Assembly (NCBI GenBank): GCA_031259205.1
Contig: JAIRLS010000323.1
Location: 1-9,725 of the forward strand
Direction: 5' to 3'
DNA: 9,725 bases
From: Bacteroidales bacterium
GTDB lineage: Bacteria; Bacteroidota; Bacteroidia; Bacteroidales; UBA4181
Numbering within the stretch: position 1 is the first letter of the stretch; each line of letters begins with the position of its first letter. Shown here one piece after another: positions 1 through 8,070 of this stretch. The position numbers and the translations under genes were made by a program. The notes under the pieces were generated by a model. The model made no database searches and had not been told where the DNA came from. It saw nothing but the letters and a program-made list of their open reading frames with translations.

Positions 1-1530
1 AAAACAGAGATTGATTTCGACGGAATAAAAGGTCGTTCTCTGGTTCTCGACATCCCTGCGGGGGATTACGGCCGACCCATATTTGCCGGAAATTCAATCT
101 ATTACAGTCGTTATGGTTCGGGGGCGAGAGGATTGTACATGTTCGATCTGCAATCGAAAAAAGAAAACGAACTTGGCAACGTCAGTATTGTAGCGGTTAC
201 GGCGGATCTGAAGAAATTTTTAGTCCATTCGCCCTCCGGATATGCAGTGATTGACGCTCCGAAGGGTAAAATAAATGTAGACAAGACCATAAATTTATCG
301 GAAGTGAAAACATTTGTCAACCTGCACGAAGAATGGAATCAGATATATAACGAATGTTGGCGACAGATGCGCGATTTTTTCTACGACCCCGACTTGCATG
401 GTATCAACTGGAAAGCGATTCGTGAAAAATACGCGCCTCTGGTAGAACATGTCAACGACCGCAACGATTTGAACTATATTATAGGCGAGATGATTGGCGA
501 ACTGACAACAGGCCACTGCTATATTTCCGGCGGCGACAAATATGCTCCTCCAAGAGTGAAAACGGGCTTGCTGGGCGCCAAAATAAGCAAAGACAAATCC
601 GGATATTTCAAGATAGACAAGATTCTCGAAGGACGTAACTGGTCGCCGGCATTACGTTCGCCGCTCACCGAGATAGGGGTGGATGCTGCTGAAGGCGACT
701 TCATTATTGCCGTCAACGGAAAACCGACCCATAAAATCAACGATATTTACGCAATTCTATACGATAAGGCGGGCAAACAGATCGAATTGACTCTCAACAA
801 AACGGCCTCCGAGTCCGGAAGCCGGAAAGTCCTGATTAAACCTGTCGATGACGAATCTTCGCTGTACTATTTCGACTGGGTTCAGAAAAATATCGAAAAA
901 GTAACCAAGGCAACCAACGGAGAAGTCGGTTATATTCACATTCCGGATATGGGAGCGGCAGGATTGAACGAGTTCGTGAAATACTACTATCCACAACTGA
1001 ACAAAAAAGCGCTGATTATCGACGACAGAGGAAATGGCGGCGGCAACGTGTCGCCAATGATTATCGAACGGTTACGTCGTGAGTTATCGCTTCTGTCGGC
1101 GCCGAGAAACGGCCGTCCCGGACCAAAACCCAGCGGTACGATGGCCGGTCCGAAAATACTTCTGGTCGATCTGTACTCTGCTTCCGACGGCGATTTGTTC
1201 CCTTACCAGTTCAAATACCATAAGTTAGGTAAAATTGTCGGAATCCGTACATGGGGAGGAGTAGTAGGTATTCGAGGGAGTCTGCCTATCATTGACGGCG
1301 GCTCGCTGAACCGTCCCGAATATGCACACCTCGACGCAGAGGGGAAACAGTTTATAATAGAAGGACATGGCGTAGAACCCGATATTGTCGTTGATAATGA
1401 CCCCGCAAAAGAGTATGCCGGAGAAGATCAACAACTTGACAAGGCAATCGAACAGATATTGCAGGAATTGAAAGCAAAGCCGGTAAATATTCCCGATAAA
1501 TTCCCCAAATATCCCGATAAATCAAAGTAA
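1..1530 (+). CDS. Tricorn-like S41 family serine protease, C-terminal part (5' end outside window)
   Basis: The frame is open from base 1 to the TAA at 1528-1530, giving 509 visible residues; the first ATG (133) is internal, so the gene is cut by the window edge. Residues 1 to about 95 look like the end of a beta-propeller (PD40-like), including the DIPAGDYGRPIF stretch typical of tricorn relatives. About 100-180 match the tricorn C1 core domain (HEEWNQIYNECWRQMRDFFYDP), about 195-268 form a PDZ domain, and about 285-475 the S41 catalytic core. The likely catalytic His is residue 172 (TGHCYISGGD), the likely nucleophile Ser395 (SASDGD), with RGNGGGN at 343-349 near the oxyanion hole; the Glu is probably 454 or 459 in IEGHGVEPD. 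In the family such proteins degrade peptides, and bacterial ones are often exported; any signal peptide would lie outside the window. The tail is Lys/Pro-rich. No functional link to the exporter genes downstream is visible. Confidence 0.93.
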   Translation, partial: KTEIDFDGIKGRSLVLDIPAGDYGRPIFAGNSIYYSRYGSGARGLYMFDLQSKKENELGNVSIVAVTADLKKFLVHSPSGYAVIDAPKGKINVDKTINLSEVKTFVNLHEEWNQIYNECWRQMRDFFYDPDLHGINWKAIREKYAPLVEHVNDRNDLNYIIGEMIGELTTGHCYISGGDKYAPPRVKTGLLGAKISKDKSGYFKIDKILEGRNWSPALRSPLTEIGVDAAEGDFIIAVNGKPTHKINDIYAILYDKAGKQIELTLNKTASESGSRKVLIKPVDDESSLYYFDWVQKNIEKVTKATNGEVGYIHIPDMGAAGLNEFVKYYYPQLNKKALIIDDRGNGGGNVSPMIIERLRRELSLLSAPRNGRPGPKPSGTMAGPKILLVDLYSASDGDLFPYQFKYHKLGKIVGIRTWGGVVGIRGSLPIIDGGSLNRPEYAHLDAEGKQFIIEGHGVEPDIVVDNDPAKEYAGEDQQLDKAIEQILQELKAKPVNIPDKFPKYPDKSK

Positions 1531-1655
1531 AACCTGCTTCCTGTCGAAGATATGAAAAAGGAGATAATGCAGGGTGGCGATAAGAATTTTTATGCTTTTG
1601 TTGACCGACAGTGTTAAATATTGTTAATCATCCGTTTTTTATTCCAAGGTTTGTT

Positions 1656-1663
1656 TACTTTTG
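1656..1663 (+). promoter_or_regulatory. Bacteroidota -7 box for the exporter operon
   Basis: TACTTTTG matches the Bacteroidota -7 consensus TAnnTTTG exactly and lies 20 bases before the ATG at 1684, predicting a short leader of about 10-15 bases. The region 19-21 bases upstream is T-rich but has no good TTTG -33 element, so strength is uncertain. The rest of the 1531-1683 gap shows no convincing terminator hairpin for the upstream protease gene. Confidence 0.6.
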
Positions 1664-1683
1664 CACCATAGACATTTTTAAAA

Positions 1684-3075
1684 ATGAAAAAGAAAATCAG
1701 ATGGATTATTGTTGCCATAATCATTACAGTGATTATCGTATTTTGGGCAAGCCGTTCAGGGAAAACATCATCAGTTGAACTGACGGGCGAAGTACAGCAG
1801 GGAGATTTTGAGGTACTGGTGACCGTTACCGGCGAATTGCAGGCGATGAATTCCGAGAATATCACGGGGCCGGCGGAATTGCGTTCTGGAGTATTTCGTT
1901 ATGGCGATTACAAGATTCAGGATTTGGTAGTGGAAGGCACCGTGGTGGATTCGGGCGATATTGTGGCCGTGCTGGACAAAAGCACTGCGGGAAACTCCCT
2001 GCTGGATGTGGAAGACGCTATCGAACAGGCCGAATCGCGATGCCTCACCACACAGTTGGACACCACCATGACGCTCCAAGGCCTGCGCGATGAACTGCTC
2101 AACAAAACCTTTGCGGTGGAAGAGACAAAAATCAGGCTGGAGCAGTCCAAGTTCGAGCCGCCTGCCACCATCCGTCAGGCGGAAATAGATTTGGACAAAT
2201 CAAAGCGGTCGCTGGAACAGGCGCATTCCAACTATAACCTGCAAGTGCAAAAATCCAAAGCCAGCATGAGCGAAGCCCAGCTCAACCTGACCCGACAGCA
2301 GCGCCGGCGCGAAGAAATGCTGAACGTACTGAACAAATTTACCATCCGCGCTCCCAAAAAAGGAATGGTCATCTATTTTCGCGAATGGAACGGGCAAAAA
2401 CGCAAAATCGGATCCTCCGTCAGCCCCTGGGATTTGACGGTGGCCACCCTGCCCGACCTGTCGGTCATGATATCCAAAACCTATGTCAATGAAATAGACA
2501 TCAGCAAAATAAAGAAAGGACAACAGGTAAGGATGGGAGTAGACGCTTTCCCCGATAAAAAATTTACCGGAGAAGCCATTTATGTGGCCGACATCGGCGA
2601 ACAGTTAGCCAATACCGACGCCAAAGTGTTTGAAGTACAGATCAGGGTGAACGAATACGATCCCATTATGCGCCCTTCCATGACGACAAGCAATACCATT
2701 GTCATCAATACGCTGTTCAATGTGAAATACCTTCCTCTCGACGCCATTTATACCCAGGACAGCATCCCCTTTGTCTATTCGACCCAGAGTGTGAAAAAAG
2801 TAGTACTGCTGGGAGAATCGAATGACAACCAGATCGTAGTAGACCAGGGATTGGAAACAGGCGAAAAAGTTCATCTTTCCGTACCGGAAAATTCGGCGAC
2901 ATGGAAACTTACGGGCGAAGACCTGATACCGCTCATCAAGGAACGGCAGTTGCAGAAAAAGAAAGAAAAAGAAGAAATGGACAAAAAAGCCGAAGAAGAA
3001 AAAAAACGTCGCCAGCAGCGCGGGCCAAATCCCGAAAGACAACCTCAGGCGCCCGCCGTTACCAAAGCCGGCTAA
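1684..3075 (+). CDS. HlyD/MacA-like periplasmic adaptor (membrane fusion protein) of an efflux system
   Basis: A 463-residue protein that should bridge the inner-membrane permease and the outer-membrane channel encoded next. Residues about 5-22 (IRWIIVAIIITVIIVFW) are one membrane anchor with positive residues before it, giving a periplasmic body. A lipoyl-like half (about 74-100, with VVEGTVVDSGDIVAVLDKS) is followed by a long alpha-helical hairpin (about 104-216, rich in Gln, Glu, Lys and Leu), then the second lipoyl half beginning FTIRAPKKGMVIY (219-231), a beta-barrel (about 258-345) and a membrane-proximal region to about 415. This order is diagnostic of the family. The last 45 residues form an unusual Lys/Glu-rich then Pro/Gln-rich tail. 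The ATG at 1684 follows the -7 box closely and places the anchor at the extreme N-terminus. It is the first gene of an operon; 27 bases separate it from the permease. The substrate cannot be told. Confidence 0.93.
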   Translation: MKKKIRWIIVAIIITVIIVFWASRSGKTSSVELTGEVQQGDFEVLVTVTGELQAMNSENITGPAELRSGVFRYGDYKIQDLVVEGTVVDSGDIVAVLDKSTAGNSLLDVEDAIEQAESRCLTTQLDTTMTLQGLRDELLNKTFAVEETKIRLEQSKFEPPATIRQAEIDLDKSKRSLEQAHSNYNLQVQKSKASMSEAQLNLTRQQRRREEMLNVLNKFTIRAPKKGMVIYFREWNGQKRKIGSSVSPWDLTVATLPDLSVMISKTYVNEIDISKIKKGQQVRMGVDAFPDKKFTGEAIYVADIGEQLANTDAKVFEVQIRVNEYDPIMRPSMTTSNTIVINTLFNVKYLPLDAIYTQDSIPFVYSTQSVKKVVLLGESNDNQIVVDQGLETGEKVHLSVPENSATWKLTGEDLIPLIKERQLQKKKEKEEMDKKAEEEKKRRQQRGPNPERQPQAPAVTKAG

Positions 3076-3102
3076 TCTTTTCACACTGAAAATCGAATCA
3101 AC

Positions 3103-4464
3103 ATGCGCTTCCTGAAACGATACATGCACGACATACAGATTGCCGTAGAGTCAATACTATCCAACAAACTGCGATCCGTACTCACTGCGCTGGGGATCAT
3201 CTTCGGCGTAGGAGCGGTGATCAGCATGATGGCCATAGGAAACGGCGCCCAGCAGGAGATACTCGAACAAATCAAAATGGTAGGAGTAAACAACATCATC
3301 ATCACGCCCGTACTGCCACAGGAAGAAGAAGAAACTTCGGAAGAAAACGGCAGCAGCGCCGACGCCGGACAAAAGAAAAAATTTTCCAAAGGATTGACCA
3401 TGTCCGATGTGGAAGCCATCCGGAATTACGTACCTTCGGTAAAAGTGATGAGCCCGGACATCTCCATCAACTCGTTTGTCATACAGAACGGCATCAGGGA
3501 ACAGGCCAAACTGGTAGGCATTTCCCGTGAATTTTTCCAACTGTACGACCTGCCCCTTGAAACCGGATTTATCTTCGACGAATACCAAGAGGAAAACGGA
3601 TTGGCCGTTTGTGTGATCGGCGCCAACATTCGCAGCCGTTTTTTCCACCAGACAGAACCTGTCGGCCAGTACCTGAAAGTGGGCGATGTGTGGCTCAAAG
3701 TACTCGGCACTCTGGAACGCAGCAATATCAACATCACAGGGCACCAGCAGACAGGAGTGAATGTGATTAACGACAATGTGTACATACCGGCAAAAACCAT
3801 GCTGATGCGCTTCAAAAACAGAGCTTTGACACGTCCCAGCACGGGAACGTCCGTACGGCGGGGACGCCGCGCAGTAGTTGTTTCCTCCTCGACAACCGAC
3901 ACCCAAAAAAACTATCACCAGTTAGACCGCATTGTGGTACAGGTAAAGGAAACGGAAATGATCGCCTCCACCGTTGAACTGCTCAGCAAAATGCTGCTGC
4001 GACGCCATTCCGAAGTAATGGATTTCGAAATAACCGTACCGGAACTGCTGCTCAAACAACAACAGCGAACCAAGGAAATTTTCAATATCGTGCTGGGGGC
4101 TATCGCCAGCATATCCTTGCTGGTAGGCGGAATAGGCATCATGAACATCATGTTTGCCTCGGTAATGGAACGCATCAAGGAAATCGGCACGAGAATGGCC
4201 ATCGGAGCGAAAAAGAAAGACATTGTGATACAGTTCCTCTCGGAAGCAGTACTCATCTCCATAACAGGAGGACTGATAGGCGTTATCGTGGGAGTTACCG
4301 CCTCGTGGATGATTACCAAATTCGCAGGCGTCCTGACCATCATCTCATTCGGCTCCATCCTTATCTCATTTCTGGTTTCGGCAACGGTAGGCATTGTCTT
4401 CGGATATTCCCCCGCCAAAAGAGCCTCCGAAAAAGACCCTATCGAATCGCTCAGGTATGAATAA
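3103..4464 (+). CDS. MacB-like ABC transporter permease (FtsX fold), no ATPase domain
   Basis: A 453-residue inner-membrane protein with MacB topology: transmembrane helix 1 at about 25-45, a large periplasmic domain (about 46-325), then three helices at about 326-349, 380-404 and 412-434. The FtsX-type region GIMNIMFASVMERIKEIG and the terminal PAKRASEKDPIESLRYE are strongly characteristic of MacB permeases. Unlike Escherichia coli MacB there is no N-terminal nucleotide-binding domain; the protein starts directly with the short MRFLKRYMHDI amphipathic helix, as in the split LolC/LolE-like and Bacteroidota versions. MacB-type proteins do not pump across the inner membrane but use ATP-driven conformational change to push substrates from the periplasm through a TolC-like duct. 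Two low-complexity stretches sit in the periplasmic part: an acidic one (72-85) and an Arg/Ser/Thr-rich one (241-266). It lies between adaptor and outer-membrane channel genes. A dimer with a separate LolD-like ATPase is expected, but none is encoded here. Confidence 0.93.
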   Translation: MRFLKRYMHDIQIAVESILSNKLRSVLTALGIIFGVGAVISMMAIGNGAQQEILEQIKMVGVNNIIITPVLPQEEEETSEENGSSADAGQKKKFSKGLTMSDVEAIRNYVPSVKVMSPDISINSFVIQNGIREQAKLVGISREFFQLYDLPLETGFIFDEYQEENGLAVCVIGANIRSRFFHQTEPVGQYLKVGDVWLKVLGTLERSNINITGHQQTGVNVINDNVYIPAKTMLMRFKNRALTRPSTGTSVRRGRRAVVVSSSTTDTQKNYHQLDRIVVQVKETEMIASTVELLSKMLLRRHSEVMDFEITVPELLLKQQQRTKEIFNIVLGAIASISLLVGGIGIMNIMFASVMERIKEIGTRMAIGAKKKDIVIQFLSEAVLISITGGLIGVIVGVTASWMITKFAGVLTIISFGSILISFLVSATVGIVFGYSPAKRASEKDPIESLRYE

Positions 4465-4488
4465 CATGCACACACAAAAACAATTGAT

Positions 4489-6006
4489 ATGAAACAGGTA
4501 TTCCCGTTTTTCACCGTTTTTCTCTTCTTCACGCCCGGACTTGTCGCGCAGGACACCATCGCGCCCGGAAAGGCAAAATACGTCTTCACGCTGGAAGACG
4601 TCATACAACTGTCAAAGGAACAGTCCAATCAGGCGATCATGGCACGACACAATTTCCGGGCTAGCTATTACAGTTTCCGCACCTATAAAGCCCAGTTCCT
4701 CCCGAAACTCGTACTGACAACAGACCCAGCCTCCTATACCCATTCGATACAGACCATCTCAAGCACGGACAGCCAGGGCAACTATCAAACCCACGAAACC
4801 AATGTAAACACCTTCACCTCAAGAGCAGGACTGTCGCTATCGCAAAACATAGGACTGACAGGCGGTTCCGTAGCATTAGGCTCCAACATCCGGCGGGTGC
4901 AAAACCTCAACGCCACAGCCAGCAATACGCAATATACCACCTTTCCCGTCACGCTATCCCTCAGCCAGCCGCTGAACGGCTACAATACACTGAAATGGGA
5001 CAAAAAAATAGAACCCGTCCGCTTCGAACAGGCCAAACAAACCTACCTCGCACAAATGGAGCTGATATCATCAAGGGCGGTTGATTATTTCTTCGGACTG
5101 GCGCGACAGCAAGTCGTCCTCAAAATGGCCGAAACCAACTACGAAAACAATAAAAAACTTTACGAAATCTCACTGGGACGCTACAATATCGGAACCATAG
5201 CCGAAGACGCCCTGCTGAAAATGGAACTGAACTGCATGACTTCGGAAAGCGACCTCTATCAGGCCCAAATAGACCTTGAAGACCAGCAAAGCCGCCTGCG
5301 CTCCTTCCTCGGCTTTAGGGACAATGTCGAAATAGAACTGATCATCAGTTCCGAACTGCCGAAATTCAAAATAAAATTCCAGCAGGCGCTGGACTACGCC
5401 CTGACACGCAGTCCGGAAATCATCCGCTACAACCTCGAACTGCTGACCGCCGAAAGAAACGCGGCACAGGCCAAATCACAGAAAGGCGTCACCCTCTCCG
5501 TAGAAGGATCCTACGGCCTGAACAAAACAGCCGACCAGTTCAAAAACGCTTACTCCACGCCGTTTATCGATCAGGAAGGAATCAGCATCGGCATCAATAT
5601 TCCCATCCTGGACTGGAATCAGGCCAATGACCGCTACCGCAATTTCCAATCGCTGCTGGAAGTGGCCGAAACACAAAAAGCGCAAAATGAAATCGACTTC
5701 CAGCAAAACGTATACCTGCAAGTGGCAAGGTTCAACCTGCAGGAAAATCAGGTGAGCATTGCCGCCAAATCCGATACCATCGCGCAGAAAGCCTATGACG
5801 TCTCCATGGAACGCTACCTGATAGGCAAAGTAAGCGTTACCGACCTGAACATTGCCAGTTCGGACAAGGACGCCTCAAAAACAAGATATATCTCACAACT
5901 CCAGAATTACTGGAACTACTTTTATGAAGTCCGCCGCCTGACCCTGTTCGACTTCCAAAACAACCGCCTGCTGGAGGTTAATTTCGATAACTTCATAAAC
6001 GATTAG
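4489..6006 (+). CDS. TolC family outer membrane efflux channel
   Basis: A 505-residue outer-membrane factor. The N-terminus (FPFFTVFLFFTPGLVA) is a signal peptide, probably cut before Gln21. The mature part shows the duplicated OMF architecture: repeat 1 at about 33-285 (including the strand-rich region with TFPVTLSLSQPL and helices ending QSRLRSFLGFRD), and repeat 2 from about 292 (FKIKFQQALDYALTRSPEI) to the end, with the second beta region around EGSYGLN and ISIGINIPILDW. The family forms trimers with a 12-strand barrel and a long periplasmic helical tunnel. It is the third gene of the operon, 24 bases after the permease, and supplies the exit duct for the adaptor/permease pair. Start ATG 4489 is fixed by the signal peptide. 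No lipoprotein lipobox cysteine is present. Confidence 0.94.
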   Translation: MKQVFPFFTVFLFFTPGLVAQDTIAPGKAKYVFTLEDVIQLSKEQSNQAIMARHNFRASYYSFRTYKAQFLPKLVLTTDPASYTHSIQTISSTDSQGNYQTHETNVNTFTSRAGLSLSQNIGLTGGSVALGSNIRRVQNLNATASNTQYTTFPVTLSLSQPLNGYNTLKWDKKIEPVRFEQAKQTYLAQMELISSRAVDYFFGLARQQVVLKMAETNYENNKKLYEISLGRYNIGTIAEDALLKMELNCMTSESDLYQAQIDLEDQQSRLRSFLGFRDNVEIELIISSELPKFKIKFQQALDYALTRSPEIIRYNLELLTAERNAAQAKSQKGVTLSVEGSYGLNKTADQFKNAYSTPFIDQEGISIGINIPILDWNQANDRYRNFQSLLEVAETQKAQNEIDFQQNVYLQVARFNLQENQVSIAAKSDTIAQKAYDVSMERYLIGKVSVTDLNIASSDKDASKTRYISQLQNYWNYFYEVRRLTLFDFQNNRLLEVNFDNFIND

Positions 6007-6063
6007 CCCCCGACCACTTTCCAGACGATGACAATAACTTCCCGGAGAATAGGATAGGGTGGC

Positions 6064-6090
6064 TCATCCTCCATACTTCATCCCTCCATA
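6064..6090. repeat. Tandem near-repeat in the convergent gap
   Basis: TCATCCTCCATA (6064-6075) is repeated as TCATCCCTCCATA (6078-6090), with a 14-base period and one inserted C. It fills much of the 88-base gap between the converging channel and permease genes (6007-6094). No strong bidirectional terminator hairpin with a T-run is visible in the gap. Confidence 0.6.
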
Positions 6091-6094
6091 ACAG

Positions 6095-7105
6095 CTACCT
6101 CGAACGAATTTCCCTTCTCATAAAAGAGAAGTACGAAAGTCCGAAGCAAACGGTTGTAGCGGCAATCAGGCCTGTCAGTTGCGGCCATACGATCATCAGG
6201 CTTTGTCCCAGCGACAGCGGGCTTGGAATAGCTCCCTGCACCTGTTCCATCGACAGGGGGCCAAGGCTTCGTACGGCAGGCATCAACAGGGTGGTGCCTG
6301 CATCGCTGAACAGATTGCTGGGAGCTACTCTCAACAGGTTCAAAATAAACCGCTGGTATCCGAGCACGTGTTGTATGCTTGCTGTTTCCGGAGGCACCAT
6401 GGCTTTGGCAATAAGATTGACGATCATCGAGTAAAATACGGTGAAAAAAAGCCATACGGCAATGCTTGCCAGCGCTGAAGTGGCTGCTTGCCGGAACAGT
6501 ACGGAAAACAATATCGACAGGTTGAGCCAGAAGGCGACATAGAAGATGCTCACCAGAAGAAAAGCTATGATGCGCAGAAATTCGCCTGCCGTAGGCGGTA
6601 TCCCGATGATGACAAGCCCCAGTCCGACCACCAGAAAACCAAGCGCAAAAAAGAGAATGCCGATTACCGACAGGGCAGCGACAAATTTTGCGTTCAGCAG
6701 GTAGTCGCGATGAATGGGTTGAGCCATCACACGGCTAAGCGTGCCGCGGTTGTGTTCGGTATTGATAGCGTCGAAACCGAGGCTGATTCCCAGCAAAGGC
6801 CCCAGGAAACCGATGAAAACCATAAAGGACGGCAACGTACCGTCGGACAGGGTGAACAGCTTGAGAAAGAAAAACGAACCTTCCGGATCATTGGGTTTCA
6901 CCGCGTTGCCGAAATTCGTCAGCGAGGTATACAGCGAACCGAAGCATGTCAGCGCGATAATGGCTACCATGATGATGAACCGCCAACTGTGCATGTGGTC
7001 CGACATTTCCTTGCCCACGATTACTCTGAAAGGATGGATCACGCCATCGTGGGAACGGCCTGCCCTTTTCTTTCCATTTAATAAATTATGGAGTATTTTT
7101 TTCAT
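6095..7105 (-). CDS. ABC-2 type transporter permease (NosY-like)
   Basis: A 336-residue integral membrane protein counted from the ATG at 7103-7105; upstream TTG codons (7112-7114 and 7109-7111) are possible but unnecessary. After a basic cytoplasmic start (about residues 1-42, PFRVIVGKEM) there are about six hydrophobic segments, near 43-64, 92-112, 142-170, 180-205, 210-236 and 300-325. The loop DAINTEHNRGTLSRVM followed by AQPIHRDYLLNAKF is the hallmark of ABC-2 permeases, in which a Glu-x-x-x-Gly-Thr-Leu motif in a coupling helix contacts the ATPase. A periplasmic loop lies around residues 235-300. It is the last gene of the minus-strand operon, 33 bases after the ATPase, and should pair with it as the membrane half of an exporter or membrane-remodelling transporter. 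The substrate is unknown; no processing or biosynthesis gene nearby suggests one. Confidence 0.92.
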   Translation of the reverse strand: MKKILHNLLNGKKRAGRSHDGVIHPFRVIVGKEMSDHMHSWRFIIMVAIIALTCFGSLYTSLTNFGNAVKPNDPEGSFFFLKLFTLSDGTLPSFMVFIGFLGPLLGISLGFDAINTEHNRGTLSRVMAQPIHRDYLLNAKFVAALSVIGILFFALGFLVVGLGLVIIGIPPTAGEFLRIIAFLLVSIFYVAFWLNLSILFSVLFRQAATSALASIAVWLFFTVFYSMIVNLIAKAMVPPETASIQHVLGYQRFILNLLRVAPSNLFSDAGTTLLMPAVRSLGPLSMEQVQGAIPSPLSLGQSLMIVWPQLTGLIAATTVCFGLSYFSFMRREIRSR

Positions 7106-7138
7106 ACACAACAATTATTAATATTAAGAAGAATTTTA

Positions 7139-8068
7139 TCAACTGAAATATCGGTTGTAAATATCATCCAGCCCGTATTCCGTCTTTTGCAGGTATTTGA
7201 GGCCGGCGCCCGATTTTACGGCTGTTTCGGCGATGGTTGCCGTCACGTCCTCCGTACATTCGATCCAATACATGCCCTCCTTCAGGGAAACGGCGTGCAC
7301 CCCTTGCAGTTTTTGAAAATCCTCCTGCAAGGACGGCTGTTCGGCTTCTGTTTTGACTTTTACCGTCAGGTAATCTCCTGAAAACAGTTTTTGCGACAGT
7401 TGATGAATCTCTCCTTCCGCAATCAGGTTTCCTTTGACAAACAATCCGACGCGGTCGCAAATCTGCTGTACCTGATGCAGATGGTGAGATGAGAACAGTA
7501 CTGTAATGCCTTCTTCTCTGCTTAGTTGGCGGATGAGTTCCATAAATTCCTTTACTCCTGCCGGATCGATGCCCGATGTGGGTTCGTCGAGGATAATGAT
7601 TTCAGGGCTTTTGACAAGCACTTCGGCAAGTCCGAGCCTTTGACGCATTCCTCGAGAATATTTTCCGGTTTTTTTATCTGCTTCGTTTTGCAGTCCTACT
7701 CTTTCGAGCAGACGGATGGCTTTTTCCGTCGCCGTTTGCGGGGGGATACTGTTCAGTTGTGCTATGTACATCAGGTTTTCCAGTCCGCTGAGGTCATCGT
7801 AAAAACCGACGTCTTCCGGAAGATAACCCACTTTTCGCTTTACATCGATGGGATGGGTGGTGGAATTGACGCCGCAAACCTCCACCCTGCCTTCTGTCGG
7901 CTCGGTGAGTCCGAGTATCATCAGGATAGTGGTAGATTTTCCGGCTCCGTTAGGTCCCAGCAAACCGAAAACTTCCCCTTTGCGGATGGTCAGATCAAGA
8001 TGATCAACAGCAGTAAAAGAGCCGTATCGTTTTGTCAGCCCGATCAGTTCAATTACATTCGGTTTCAC
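7139..8068 (-). CDS. ABC-2 type transporter ATP-binding protein
   Basis: A 309-residue ATPase that energises the downstream ABC-2 permease. Walker A GPNGAGKST is at residues 38-46, the signature YSRGMRQRL at 137-145, Walker B IIILDEP at 157-163, the D-loop SGIDP just after, and the switch His at about 195 (SSHHL). The Q-loop position reads GYLPEDVG, with Glu85 where Gln is usual; this occurs in several ABC-2 ATPase groups. About 80 C-terminal residues (from about 230) form an extra beta-rich domain common in this subfamily. The start chosen is GTG at 8066-8068, giving MKPNVIELIGLTKRYG: it has a strong GGAGG five bases upstream, and the longer frame from ATG 8146 would overlap the preceding gene by 76 bases and add an unlikely Cys/Arg-rich leader. 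The NEW3 gene's stop is only two bases before this GTG, so translational coupling is likely. Confidence 0.93.
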   Translation of the reverse strand: MKPNVIELIGLTKRYGSFTAVDHLDLTIRKGEVFGLLGPNGAGKSTTILMILGLTEPTEGRVEVCGVNSTTHPIDVKRKVGYLPEDVGFYDDLSGLENLMYIAQLNSIPPQTATEKAIRLLERVGLQNEADKKTGKYSRGMRQRLGLAEVLVKSPEIIILDEPTSGIDPAGVKEFMELIRQLSREEGITVLFSSHHLHQVQQICDRVGLFVKGNLIAEGEIHQLSQKLFSGDYLTVKVKTEAEQPSLQEDFQKLQGVHAVSLKEGMYWIECTEDVTATIAETAVKSGAGLKYLQKTEYGLDDIYNRYFS

Positions 8069-8070
8069 GG

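Noticed and set aside
1532..1573. CCTGC/GCAGG pairing after the protease stop as terminator
   Set aside because: The loop exceeds 30 bases, the stem is five pairs, and no T-run follows directly.
1552..1617. Short 21-codon reading frame (MKKEIMQGGDKNFYAFVDRQC) in the gap after the protease, in the same frame as the protease
   Set aside because: No ribosome site, no recognised family, and 29 open codons after a stop are quite likely by chance; it could at most be a decayed protease tail.
3157..3918. Long minus-strand open frame (253 codons) opposite the permease gene
   Set aside because: It is antisense to a clearly conserved MacB-type permease and its His/Tyr/Phe-rich product has no recognisable domain.
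6114..6131. Hairpin CTTCTC-ATAAAA-GAGAAG as terminator
   Set aside because: It lies inside the permease coding sequence near its C-terminus, has only six stem pairs, and is not followed by a T-run.
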